Notes: generated by a model from the sequence alone, not told the origin. Numbered from the stretch's first letter, positions 38,888 to 47,990 are shown. The stretch is 64,000 nt of DNA from Phytomonospora endophytica (GCF_014202425.1 NZ_JACHGT010000002.1:62001-126000); one strand, 5' to 3'. Numbers and translations: made by a program.

Positions 38888-41181
38888 CGAGCCCGCAGCC
38901 TCCCGCGCCCGCTCCGAAGGTGGAGAATCCGCCCCCGGACGAGGCGGAGTCGCCCAAGAGGCAACCGAAGACCGACGAACCACCTGCCAAGGACGAGCCG
39001 CGATCACCGGACGAGGAGGGGAAGTCCGGTGGCACGGACAAGAATAACGGCGAACCGGAGAAGAGCGAGCCACGCCGAAACGCGGAGGACGCCCGTGCAC
39101 CCGGCCCGGACGAGCGGAGCATTCCCGAGAATCTGATCGAGGCGCTCCTCAACGCGACCGGGTACCGCGCCGACCGGATCAACTCCCACGGCCCCATGGC
39201 CTACGGCGAAGGCGCCACGGCGAACCAGTACTTCGGTGTGGAACGGCCCGACTTCCGTCTCGAACCACGCACCGAGGAAAGCGTGCGCGAGGAGCTGGAC
39301 GCCTACGTCGCGGGTCCGAGCGACGAACTCCTCAACGAGCGCCTGCGCGATCAGCATCTCGTGTGCCTGCTCGGCGAGCCGCGCAGCGGCCGGACGCACG
39401 CCGCGCTCTCGGCGCTCGCCCAGCGCCATGGAGCGGGAGGGCTCGCCGACCTCATCGGTCCCGCGGACGCACCTCTCGCCGCCGCGACCCGGGAAGCGGA
39501 CCTGCTCCGCCACGGTTGCGGCCACCTGCTCAGGCTGGAGGCGTCGAAACTCAGCCGACGGGAGCTCACCGACCTCGAAAGCATCGCCCGAACGCACAAC
39601 GCGAGGGTCGTGGTGATCGCCGACCAGACCGGGCAGCACGGCGAACTGGCCCGGTTCGTGGTCGATCACATGTCTCCGGATCCGGCCGAAGTGTTCCAGG
39701 CGCATCTACGGCGCCTGCTCGTCCGGGACGGTAAATGCGCTCCCCGCTGCAGTTGCGCGACCGTTGAGTGCCCGGCGTTCTGTGTCGAGGCGTACGGCGT
39801 GTGGTGCCTCGACGATCAAGGGCTGCGGGCCGAGTTGTCGGCGATCCGCAACCCGCAGGAGGCCACGATGCTGGCATCGGCGGTCGCAACCAGGCGGATC
39901 GCCGACGACATCGGCCTGCGGGAGGTGACGGCCGGGCTGTCCACGCGTCGCGTCGACACGGCTCGAAGCCTGCTGGCGGCCACGTCGGAGACGGACCCGG
40001 TCAAGCGGCGATGGCTGCGAGCCTTCCGGATCGCCTACACGGTGCTCAGCGACTGTCCCCGCGTTGCCGTGATGGAGGCGGCCTCGGACCTCTTCCAGAA
40101 GATGAGACCGGTCGAGACCACCGCGGTGACGACGAATCCGGTGCTACCGGGGCAGGCTGCCGAGACGTCCCCCGAACAGCTTCCCGACATCACCTTCGAC
40201 AAGCTGATCCCGCCGGACATGCGCGACCGGCACGACGGCGACGACGAGAACCGGACTCCGAGCACGAACCGCATCATGCCGGCGCTCCTCGATGTCGCCT
40301 GGAACGACTATCCGTCCTCGCCGCGGATCCTCACCTCCTGGCTCGATGAGCTGGTTCTCGATCGCAGCCCGAAGGTGCGGTCCCGGGCCGCGGTCGTCGC
40401 GGGCTATTTCTCCGGCTTCGACCGCGAGCTCATCTTCAGCGAACTGATCAGCGGCTGGGCGCGACACGACCGAGGCGGTGTCCGGCAGGCGGCGGCACTC
40501 ACCTGCGTGTTCGCCATGGAGGACAAGCACCCCAAGCAGATCGTCACCGACCATGTCCGGCGGTGGAGCCGGAACACCTCCTCCCTGGTGCTCGACACCG
40601 TGGCCCGCGCGTACGCGGCCGGCCTCAGCGAACGGGTCTCCATGCGGAAGGCCCTGCAGGATCTGCGCCGGATCGCGTCAAAGGACTGGTACTGGTACAG
40701 CCCGATGGTCGGGCTAGCGATGAGGCGGCTGCTCAGCAAGGAGACCGCGCCGGTCCTGGTCGGCCAGTTGCTCGACTGGCTGCACGACGGCCTGGCCGTC
40801 ACAACGGTCCACGCCGCGCGGACGATGGTCGAACTCGCCGAGCACAACACGCAGACCTCGCTGACCCCGTGGCCGACGGTGCTGAGGTGGAGCGGAGGCG
40901 ACCGGGAGGACCTGAATCACATCGCCGAACTGTGGTGCAACGCCCTGCTGCTGCCGCCTTCGGCCTTCGCCGCCTGGCGGGCTCTCGAAGGATGGGTACA
41001 CGCGGCCGGCTTCGATCCCGCCCTCGAAGAGATCGTCCTGGCGGTCGTCGGACGGCTCTGCGCCGTCGCGCCGCTTCGGGTGCGCATGCGCTTCCACCTC
41101 GAACGGGTGTGGTCTCAGCGTGAACCCCGGTACCCGACGGCCGTCAAGGTCGCAGAAATCCTCAAGGAGGCGGATCGGTGA
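38884..41181 (+). CDS. Large P-loop/HEAT-like protein of the cyclase operon
   Basis: This 765-aa protein begins with a Pro/Glu/Lys-rich disordered region (1-80), then a short recruitment-like motif (about 98-118, MAYGEGATANQYFG). A STAND-like NTPase portion follows, with a P-loop variant GEPRSGRT (164-171, Arg for the usual Lys) and IADQ where a Walker B acid would lie. A Cys cluster sits at about 285-302. The C-terminal half (about 470-740) is helical and HEAT-like. Neighbours on both sides overlap by 4 bp. It may be a sensor/scaffold for the cyclase; no exact family recognised. Confidence 0.6.
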   Translation: MTSPQPPAPAPKVENPPPDEAESPKRQPKTDEPPAKDEPRSPDEEGKSGGTDKNNGEPEKSEPRRNAEDARAPGPDERSIPENLIEALLNATGYRADRINSHGPMAYGEGATANQYFGVERPDFRLEPRTEESVREELDAYVAGPSDELLNERLRDQHLVCLLGEPRSGRTHAALSALAQRHGAGGLADLIGPADAPLAAATREADLLRHGCGHLLRLEASKLSRRELTDLESIARTHNARVVVIADQTGQHGELARFVVDHMSPDPAEVFQAHLRRLLVRDGKCAPRCSCATVECPAFCVEAYGVWCLDDQGLRAELSAIRNPQEATMLASAVATRRIADDIGLREVTAGLSTRRVDTARSLLAATSETDPVKRRWLRAFRIAYTVLSDCPRVAVMEAASDLFQKMRPVETTAVTTNPVLPGQAAETSPEQLPDITFDKLIPPDMRDRHDGDDENRTPSTNRIMPALLDVAWNDYPSSPRILTSWLDELVLDRSPKVRSRAAVVAGYFSGFDRELIFSELISGWARHDRGGVRQAAALTCVFAMEDKHPKQIVTDHVRRWSRNTSSLVLDTVARAYAAGLSERVSMRKALQDLRRIASKDWYWYSPMVGLAMRRLLSKETAPVLVGQLLDWLHDGLAVTTVHAARTMVELAEHNTQTSLTPWPTVLRWSGGDREDLNHIAELWCNALLLPPSAFAAWRALEGWVHAAGFDPALEEIVLAVVGRLCAVAPLRVRMRFHLERVWSQREPRYPTAVKVAEILKEADR

Positions 41182-41966
41182 TACATCCCTGGAGATGGCT
41201 CACGAGGAAGGCCGCTCTGTTCGCCACCGCGTGGCGGGCGGCGAGCAGTCCCGTGGGCGTCCTCGGTGCGAGCCACACGGCGAACCTGCCCGGGTTCCTC
41301 TCGGCGAGCGCGCTCGGCAACGTCTTTCCGCTGCACGCGCGGGTGACGCTCACCTGGACGGCGAGCGGCCTCAGCGACGCGCGGCTGGCCGACGCCGCGA
41401 ACGCGCATCAGGCGACCGTCCGGACCTTCGTCCAGCTGCAGCTCAGCGAGCTGGCCCGGGAACGGCATCCGCACCAGGCGCGTGAGCTCGAACTCGAACT
41501 GAACCAGGCACTGGAGAACGCGGTGCTCCAGTACCGATGGGGCGGTTGTGCCGTCTCGTGTCGTCCCGTCGCCCGGATCGTTCTCGATCCAAGGGTCCGG
41601 AACGCGTTGCGGCCTGCGGTGATCGACCGGATGACGGTCGAGTACCGCCACGATTCCGGCATGCGCCGGGCCGAGATGATCGACGACCACATCAGACGAT
41701 GGTCCACACTCATCGGCGAACTGCGCGGGGACCCGCTTCTCGCCACCGCCGCGAGGCTGGCGTGGGGCGAGGACTTCCATCACGTGCTCAACGACATGAC
41801 CGCCGAGCATGCCACCGAACTTCGGACGGTGAGTCAGCTACTCGGGAAGGCGATCAACGACTTCCCGCGCATGGGCATCGGCGGCTTCGAATGGGCCGAG
41901 ACCTACGAGGAGAGTCTGCGCGCCCTGCTCAAGCAGACGCACGTTCAGCCGGTCGATGATTCGTGA
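41178..41966 (+). CDS. Unknown protein, third gene of the cyclase operon
   Basis: This 262-aa protein starts with GTG overlapping the previous stop. The N-terminal 30 residues are basic and amphipathic; then a predicted alpha/beta segment (about 45-150) with VRTFVQLQLSELARER and ELELELNQALENAVLQY recalls SPFH-type proteins only weakly. The rest is helical. I do not recognise it. Its tight coupling implies a shared job with the cyclase and P-loop protein. Its 3' end overlaps the AfsR-like gene by 38 bp antisense. Confidence 0.6.
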   Translation: MIHPWRWLTRKAALFATAWRAASSPVGVLGASHTANLPGFLSASALGNVFPLHARVTLTWTASGLSDARLADAANAHQATVRTFVQLQLSELARERHPHQARELELELNQALENAVLQYRWGGCAVSCRPVARIVLDPRVRNALRPAVIDRMTVEYRHDSGMRRAEMIDDHIRRWSTLIGELRGDPLLATAARLAWGEDFHHVLNDMTAEHATELRTVSQLLGKAINDFPRMGIGGFEWAETYEESLRALLKQTHVQPVDDS

Positions 41967-44886
41967 GGCGGCGCGGCGCGTCCCACCCCACCCCTAACCC
42001 CTCCCCACCCCCCTCGTCCCCGACCGCCGCGACGGCGGAGCCGAAGGCCGCGACCTGTTCCAGCGCGCGGGTGCGCAGGTCTTCGCGGCCGAGGCGGCGC
42101 CAGGCGTGGGCGGCTTCGGTGAGGAGGGCCTGGGCTTCACCGTTGCGACCGAGGCGGGCGGCGGCCTCGCTGAGTTCGACGAGGCTGCGCGCGACGCCCG
42201 ACTCCGACTTCATCCGGCGGTTGGTCTCCAGGGCCGCCGTCAGGGCGCGGTAGGCGTCCGCGAGGCGGCCGAGTTCCAGGTAGGCGCCACCGGCGAGGCG
42301 TTGTCCGACGGCGACACCGCGGTCGTCTCCGGCGCGCCGGCAGAGCGTCTGCATCCGCTGGGCGGCCTCCAGGGAGCCCCGGTGGTCCCCCAGTTCGCGC
42401 AGGCCGTGGTGCAACGCCATGCAGCATCCGGCCTGCCCGATGAGGTCGCCGTTGACGACGAACCACTCCGCGGCGATCCTGGCCTGCGCGCAGGCGTCCT
42501 CGGCGTACTTCGGCTGCCTGGCCATCGTGTTGGCCAGCGCCTGCCGTGAGAAGGCCGCGCAGTGCTCGTCGCCGACCTCCTCGAAACGTTCGAGGGACCG
42601 CCCGGCGAGGTCGTAGGCCAGGTCGATCCTGCCCTGGAAACCCGCCACATAGGTCTGCACGGACAGGCTGTGCGCGAGCCCGGCGGTGTCGCCGTGCGCG
42701 ACGGCCAGGTCGTGGGCGGTGCGGCTGCGGTGCTCGGCGAGCTCCAGCCGGTCGGCGCTGTAGTCGGCCGCGGCCGCCAGGCACAGCGCCCGGATGCGCA
42801 GCACCGGCTCGGCTCGCGCGATGACCGGTTCGAGCGCGACGACCATCGCGTCCCACTCGGTGAACGCCGACCGCAGTTCGCAGTACGCGCTGGCGTATTC
42901 GGCGAGGGCCACGGCGTCGGCGTCGCGCCCCAGCCGGACCGCCTGCTCGACGAGGCCGGGCAGCACGTGCCGTTCGGCGTCGAACCAGGGCAGCGCGGTG
43001 GGGTCGTCCTCCCTGCCGACGTGCACGCCGAGCCGCCGGATCGGCAGCGCCGCCGCCGCGGAGCGGGCGCGGCGCACCCAGTCGGCGAGCATGTCGGCGA
43101 CGACGGCGTCGCCCGCCGGTTCGGTGCGGCGCACAAAGAGCCTGACCAGGTCGTGGAGGGTGTAGCGGCGCCGCCCGTCGGCGCCGGTGCCGGCGGCTTC
43201 GAGCCAGTGCCGGCCGGTCAGCGAGTCGAGGCGGTCGGTCGCCTCGGCTTCCGCGGGCGGGTCGCCGGAGATGAGACCGCCGACGGCGGCCGCGCTGAAG
43301 CTCGACACGTCGAGCGCGGCCATGACCCCGAGCACCCGCCGGTCCGGTTCGGACAGTTCGGCCCAGCTCACCGCGAGGCTCGTCCGCACGCTCATCGCGG
43401 GCACGGACAGCTCGTCGAGGCGGCGGCGCTGGTCGTACAGGCGATCGCGCAGCTCGCTCAGGGTCCGCGGCGGGTAGCCGCTCGCCTTCGCGGCGACGAC
43501 CCGCAGGGCGAGGGGAAGGTATCCGCACAGGTCGGCGACCTCCGCGGCGACGCCGGGCGGGTGCTCGGCGCCTTCGGCGATCAGCTGGATCGCGGCGTCG
43601 GGGGTGAGGACGTCGAGGTGGACGGAGGACGCGTCGGTGAGTCCGCTCAGCCACTCGCGCGCGGTCATCATCACCGCGCTCCCGGGCGTGCCCGGAAGCA
43701 GTGGCCGCACCTGTGTCTCGCTCACGGCGTTGTCGAGCACGACCAGCATCCGCCGGTCGGCCATCACCGACCGGTAGAGCGCCGAACGCTCGTCGACGTC
43801 CTCGGGCAGGCTCGCCGAGGGCACTCCGAGCGCCCGCAGGAAGCGGCCGAGCGCGTCGAGCGGCAGGACCGGGCGGGTGTCGGCGGAGCGCAGGTCGATC
43901 CACAGCTGCCCGTCGGGGAATCGCGGGCGGAGCCGGTGCGCGACGCTGAGCGCCAGGGCGGTCTTGCCGACGCCGGCCATGCCGTGGACGACGCAGACCG
44001 GCATCCGGCCGGTCTCGGTCAGTGTCGCGGTCACCTCGGCGGTCACCCGGTCCCGGCCGCGCAGCACCGGCGGGGGCGGCAGCTGGGCGGGCGCGACGAC
44101 GGCCGCCGCGTGGCCGGGGTCGGTGCCCGCGGCGACGTCGGCGAGCTCGGGATCCGCGGCGAGCATGCGCTGGTGCAGGCTCTGCAGTTCGGCACCGGGT
44201 TCCACACCGAGTTCGTCGACGAAACGCGCGCGGGTGTCGCGGAAGACGGTGAGCGCGTCGGCGCGCCGACCGCTGCGGTACAGGGCGAGCATGCGCAGTC
44301 GCCAGAGCCCTTCCCGGAAGGGATGCCGCTCGGTGAGGACCTGCAGTTCACCCGCGAGCAGGGCGTACCGGCCGCAGGCGAGGTCGGCCTCGATCCGCAG
44401 CTCCAGCGCGGCCAGCCGCTGCTCCTCCAGCCGCGCCGCCGCCGACTGGACCGCCGCGGTCGCGGGCACGTCGGCGAAGGCCGGGCCGCGCCACCAGGCG
44501 AGGGCCTCGTGCAGCCGGACCGACGCGGTCCTGGCGTCGCCGGAGACCAGCGCCTCCCGGCCGGCCGCGACCGCGTCGGTGAACCGGTGCGCGTCGATCA
44601 TCGAGGGTTCGAGCAGTAACTGGTAGCCGGGCGCGCGGGTGACGAGCATCCGCCCGTCGACGTCGCCGATGGCGCGGCGCAGCCGGGCGATCTGGCCGTG
44701 CACCTGGTTGGCGACCGTCTTCGGCGGGACGTCGCCCCAGAGTTCGTGGGCGATCTGGTCGGTCGGCACGATATGGCCGACGTCGATCAGCAGGGTCGCC
44801 AGCAGCGCCCGGGATTTCGCCGTGCCGACCGAGACCCACCGTGTCGTGTCGAAGACTTCGAGGGGACCGAGAACACGGAACTTCAC
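41929..44886 (-). CDS. AfsR-type SARP regulator with NB-ARC and TPR domains
   Basis: This 985-aa regulator has a SARP winged-helix DNA-binding domain (about 1-95), a BTAD domain (about 96-245), an NB-ARC/AAA ATPase (about 270-560, P-loop VVHGMAGVGKTALAL) and helical TPR repeats to the end. SARPs switch on specialised-metabolite genes. GTG at 44886 with GGAGG upstream. It is last in line after the Cys-rich peptide cassette on the same strand, 86 bp from it, so it likely controls that cassette. Confidence 0.9.
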   Translation of the reverse strand: MKFRVLGPLEVFDTTRWVSVGTAKSRALLATLLIDVGHIVPTDQIAHELWGDVPPKTVANQVHGQIARLRRAIGDVDGRMLVTRAPGYQLLLEPSMIDAHRFTDAVAAGREALVSGDARTASVRLHEALAWWRGPAFADVPATAAVQSAAARLEEQRLAALELRIEADLACGRYALLAGELQVLTERHPFREGLWRLRMLALYRSGRRADALTVFRDTRARFVDELGVEPGAELQSLHQRMLAADPELADVAAGTDPGHAAAVVAPAQLPPPPVLRGRDRVTAEVTATLTETGRMPVCVVHGMAGVGKTALALSVAHRLRPRFPDGQLWIDLRSADTRPVLPLDALGRFLRALGVPSASLPEDVDERSALYRSVMADRRMLVVLDNAVSETQVRPLLPGTPGSAVMMTAREWLSGLTDASSVHLDVLTPDAAIQLIAEGAEHPPGVAAEVADLCGYLPLALRVVAAKASGYPPRTLSELRDRLYDQRRRLDELSVPAMSVRTSLAVSWAELSEPDRRVLGVMAALDVSSFSAAAVGGLISGDPPAEAEATDRLDSLTGRHWLEAAGTGADGRRRYTLHDLVRLFVRRTEPAGDAVVADMLADWVRRARSAAAALPIRRLGVHVGREDDPTALPWFDAERHVLPGLVEQAVRLGRDADAVALAEYASAYCELRSAFTEWDAMVVALEPVIARAEPVLRIRALCLAAAADYSADRLELAEHRSRTAHDLAVAHGDTAGLAHSLSVQTYVAGFQGRIDLAYDLAGRSLERFEEVGDEHCAAFSRQALANTMARQPKYAEDACAQARIAAEWFVVNGDLIGQAGCCMALHHGLRELGDHRGSLEAAQRMQTLCRRAGDDRGVAVGQRLAGGAYLELGRLADAYRALTAALETNRRMKSESGVARSLVELSEAAARLGRNGEAQALLTEAAHAWRRLGREDLRTRALEQVAAFGSAVAAVGDEGGGEGLGVGWDAPRRLTNHRPAERASA

Positions 44887-44972
44887 GCGGCGCCTCCAGG
44901 TGGACGGCGATCACTGCATGATCGGAGGGACCACGCATTCTCGCACGCGATCATGACGCGATCGCCGTCCGA

Positions 44973-45383
44973 TCAGGACCGTCGCCGCCTGCCCGGAGCC
45001 ACACCGAGAACGCTCGTGAGCGATACGTACCCGAACCCCCGCGAATCGGAGCTGCGCGGATTGTCGCCGAGCACGAGCATCGAGCCCTCGGGCACGAGCA
45101 CATCGCCGCCGACCACCGCACGCAGGCCCGCCGGCACCGGATCGCCGGGCAACGCCAGTACGCGCTTGATCATCCAGGGCGGGTCGCCCGGCAGCCCGCG
45201 CGGAACCATCGCGAAGACCACGACGTCACCGAGCCTCGGCGACCGGCCGACCCACGCCAGGATCCGCTGCCCGTCGTTGAGGGTCGGCATCATGCTGACA
45301 CCGTCGACCTCGATCAGCCGCAGGCGGCTGCGCGCGAGGACGAGAAGCACGACGGCGAGCACCGCGACGGTGACGGCGATCAC
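44973..45383 (-). CDS. S26 signal peptidase (short, cassette type)
   Basis: Signal peptidase I cleaves exported precursors with a Ser-Lys pair. The 136-aa protein has one membrane helix (about 2-18), Ser30 in GVSMMPTL, Lys73 in IKRVLALPGD and the later box GDNPRSSDSR. It is shorter than a housekeeping enzyme, as is typical of peptides' dedicated peptidases. It overlaps the ABC exporter stop by 4 bp. It may process the Cys-rich precursor, which ends its leader in Ala-Gly-Ala, a favourable cleavage context. Confidence 0.88.
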   Translation of the reverse strand: MIAVTVAVLAVVLLVLARSRLRLIEVDGVSMMPTLNDGQRILAWVGRSPRLGDVVVFAMVPRGLPGDPPWMIKRVLALPGDPVPAGLRAVVGGDVLVPEGSMLVLGDNPRSSDSRGFGYVSLTSVLGVAPGRRRRS

Positions 45384-47185
45384 GAGCCCACCCGCGCGTC
45401 CTGGTAGTCGGCGGCCTGGAGTTCGAAGAGGCGGGCGTACTCACCGCCGAGGGTCATGAGGGCGTCGTGGTCGCCGTTCTCGATGACCACTCCCCCGTCG
45501 AGGACGACGATCTCGTCGCACCGCCGCAGAGCGCTGAGCCGGTGCGACACCATTAGACTGGCGCGGCCCCGGCGCAGGTGGCGCAGGACTTCGGAGACCT
45601 GTTGCGCGGCCTCGGCGTCCAGGCTCGCGGTCGGCTCGTCGAGGATCAGCAGGTCGGCGTCCTCGCGCAGCAGCGAACGCGCCAGCGCGACCCGCTGCCA
45701 CTGCCCGCCCGACAGGGCCGCACCGTCGTCGGCCTCGTCGTCCTGGAAGGAGCGGCTCAGCATCGTCCGGTACGCCTTCGGCAGCCGTTCCAGCGCCTCG
45801 TCGATGCGCGCGAGTCCCGCGGCCGTCCTGATCCGGGGCAGGTCGTCGAGGTACCGGAGGTCGCCGAGCCCGATGTTCTCCGAGGCGATCAGGTCGTAGG
45901 CCATGAAGTCCTGGAAGACCGCGCCCATCCGCCGCCGCAGCGCGGCGACGTCCAGTTCGCGCAGATCGACGCCGTCCCACAGGACCCGGCCGCGTTCGGG
46001 ATCGTAGAAGCGGCAGGCGAGTTTGACCAGGGTGGACTTGCCCGCGCCGTTGACGCCGACGAGCCCCATCGACGACCCGGCCGCGACGGTGAAGCTGACA
46101 CCGCGCAGGATCCACGGGCCGTCAGGGGTGTAACGGAACCACACGTCCTCGAAGGTGAGCCCGGTGTGCAACGGCTCCACGGGACGCGCCCCGTCGGCCT
46201 GCTCGCCCGGCGACGGCTCGCGAGGGTGGACGAGGGACACGTAGTTCCCGAACAGCCGCATCCCGGTGCCCACATCGCCGAGCTGGGACATGATCCCCGA
46301 CAGTCCACTTTGGAGCGACGCCATCGCGCCCAGGTACAGGACCACGTCGCCGAGGGTCAGCTCGCCGCGCAGGACCCCGCGCACGGCGACGACCGTCCCG
46401 GCCAGCAGCACCAGCGCGCTCGCCACCGACAGTCCCGACTGCGCCGTCGCGGTGCGCCGCCCGGCGCGAAGCTCGATCCCGTTCGCCCGCCGCAGAGCCG
46501 ACAGCATCCGGCCGCGGAACAGGTCGCCGAGGCCGAACAGCCGCAGTTCCCGCGCCGCCCGCACGTCGGTGAGCAGCACCTGGAACATGTAGCGGGTACG
46601 GAAGATCGAGGTCGCCTCCTCCGTCGCCCGCGCGCGCTGCCGCGCCAGGCCCACCTGGATCACCAGCTCGGGCAGGGCCGCGGCCAGCAACAGCCACCCG
46701 ACGGTCGGCTCCACCGCGAACAGCACGCCCGCGAAACCGACGACGCTCACGAAACCGTGCGCGGTCGCCATGGCGAAGGTCAGCAACGCGAACGGGGCCT
46801 GCTCGGCGGCCTGCTGCGCCAGTTCGAGGCGGTCGCGGAAAGACGGGTTCTCGAAGGGCGCGATGCCCACGAAGGAGTTGACCCGCCGGTACAGGTCGTC
46901 GCCCGCCACCAGGCCGATCGCGGCCTGCGCGACCGTCATCAGGTGCCCGAGCGCGTACCCGACGGCCCCGCCCAGCGCGACCGCCACCGCGCTCGCCACG
47001 GCGACGAGGAGCGCGCGCTCCCCGTCGGCCTGCTGGCCCCGGCTCAGTTCGTCGAAGAGGAGCTTGCTCGCCCACGCGCCGGCCACCGGCAGCATGCCGC
47101 CGGCCACGGTCAACACCGAGATCGCGAGCAACGCGCCCTTGTGGCCGCGCCAGGCGAGCCGGAGCGCGACCAGAGCCGCCCTCAT
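45380..47185 (-). CDS. ABC exporter (fused membrane and ATPase domains)
   Basis: This 601-aa half-transporter has six helices in the first about 310 residues and an ATPase with Walker A GVNGAGKSTL, signature LSGGQWQRVALARSL and Walker B DLLILDEPTASLD. It lacks the C39 peptidase found in many bacteriocin exporters, so leader removal must be by another enzyme, such as the adjacent S26 peptidase. ATG at 47185 overlaps the thioredoxin-like stop by one base. Probably exports the Cys-rich peptide. Confidence 0.88.
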   Translation of the reverse strand: MRAALVALRLAWRGHKGALLAISVLTVAGGMLPVAGAWASKLLFDELSRGQQADGERALLVAVASAVAVALGGAVGYALGHLMTVAQAAIGLVAGDDLYRRVNSFVGIAPFENPSFRDRLELAQQAAEQAPFALLTFAMATAHGFVSVVGFAGVLFAVEPTVGWLLLAAALPELVIQVGLARQRARATEEATSIFRTRYMFQVLLTDVRAARELRLFGLGDLFRGRMLSALRRANGIELRAGRRTATAQSGLSVASALVLLAGTVVAVRGVLRGELTLGDVVLYLGAMASLQSGLSGIMSQLGDVGTGMRLFGNYVSLVHPREPSPGEQADGARPVEPLHTGLTFEDVWFRYTPDGPWILRGVSFTVAAGSSMGLVGVNGAGKSTLVKLACRFYDPERGRVLWDGVDLRELDVAALRRRMGAVFQDFMAYDLIASENIGLGDLRYLDDLPRIRTAAGLARIDEALERLPKAYRTMLSRSFQDDEADDGAALSGGQWQRVALARSLLREDADLLILDEPTASLDAEAAQQVSEVLRHLRRGRASLMVSHRLSALRRCDEIVVLDGGVVIENGDHDALMTLGGEYARLFELQAADYQDARVGS

Positions 47186-47709
47186 CAGGCCGCGCTGCGC
47201 GCCCGCGCGCGTTTCGGCAGGCCGTGCGACGCGGCCGTGACCTTGCCGTCGACGAGGGTCAGGACGGCGGGATAGGCGCCGACGGAGAGGACGTCCATGT
47301 GGACCTCGTCGCGGTCGAGGCCGACCTTCAGCCCGGAGGGCAGGGTCGCGGCGAGCGCCCGGGAGTCCTCGTCGGCTCCGACGACCAGCGCCACGGCGCC
47401 GGGCTCGGCGAGCGCGGGGTCGTCGACGAGACGGGCGATGAGGTCCCGGCACGGCTCGCAACCCGGTGACACCACGAAGATCTGGCGCCTGCCGTGCGCG
47501 AGGGCGGCGGCGTCGATGGTCTCGCCGTCGGTGGTCGTGGTGTGGAAGCCCTCGATCGTGCTGCCGATCTCGGGAAGGGTGTCGCCGCCGCCTCCGGACT
47601 GGCCCTGCTCGATGGTGCGCAGCTTCTTGATCACCGCGAGGGTGAGGCTGAGGTTGAGCACGGCGACGCAGGCGACCAGGACGAGGCCGGCGGTAAGGAC
47701 AACGGTCAT
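47185..47709 (-). CDS. TlpA/MauD-like membrane-tethered thioredoxin
   Basis: This 174-aa protein has an N-terminal helix (about 3-27), a Gly-rich tether and a thioredoxin fold with the Cys84-Glu-Pro-Cys87 active site (SPGCEPCRDL). The fold faces outside the membrane, where disulfides form. It sits between the Cys-rich precursor and the exporter, so a role in pairing or reshuffling the peptide's cysteines is likely. ATG at 47709. Confidence 0.85.
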   Translation of the reverse strand: MTVVLTAGLVLVACVAVLNLSLTLAVIKKLRTIEQGQSGGGGDTLPEIGSTIEGFHTTTTDGETIDAAALAHGRRQIFVVSPGCEPCRDLIARLVDDPALAEPGAVALVVGADEDSRALAATLPSGLKVGLDRDEVHMDVLSVGAYPAVLTLVDGKVTAASHGLPKRARARSAA

Positions 47710-47765
47710 GACGACTCCTCGCAGAAGAGCAGGTGGGACGGACGTGCCGTCCCACCTGGGGGGTT

Positions 47766-47990
47766 CTAACAGACCGCGCCGGTGCCCTGCTTGTCGCACT
47801 GGGAACCGGTCTTGTTGGTGCAGGGGCCGTTGCAGCTGATGGTGCCGTACTTGTAGACGCGGTAGACGCGGCCGCTCTGGCAGACGCTGGTGGCGTAGCC
47901 GCAGCAGCGGCTGCCGTGCTCCGGGACGCAGGCGCCGGCCTTCTCGGTCTTGAGAAGGAAGGAGAGCATCTTGGTGCCGAGCTTCGTCAT
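47766..47990 (-). CDS. Small eight-cysteine peptide precursor
   Basis: This 74-aa protein has a 20-residue basic leader ending Ala-Gly-Ala, then a 54-residue core with Cys at 21, 29, 30, 37, 53, 57, 65 and 74, enough for four disulfides. The core is Gly/Ser/Thr/Tyr-rich and basic. ATG at 47990 has GGAGG 6 nt upstream. Thioredoxin, exporter and peptidase genes follow on the same strand. I do not recognise the family; a secreted bacteriocin or toxin-like disulfide peptide is possible. Confidence 0.75.
   Translation of the reverse strand: MTKLGTKMLSFLLKTEKAGACVPEHGSRCCGYATSVCQSGRVYRVYKYGTISCNGPCTNKTGSQCDKQGTGAVC

Noticed and set aside
42562-44619. 685-codon plus-strand frame opposite the AfsR-type gene
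   Set aside because: Shadow of a gene with SARP, NB-ARC and TPR features; no domain recognised in the antisense product.
47766-47990. Methylamine dehydrogenase light chain (MauA) as the Cys-rich protein
   Set aside because: Too short, with 8 Cys rather than the larger set of MauA, and no heavy chain or MauE in reach; the MauD-like thioredoxin alone is not enough.
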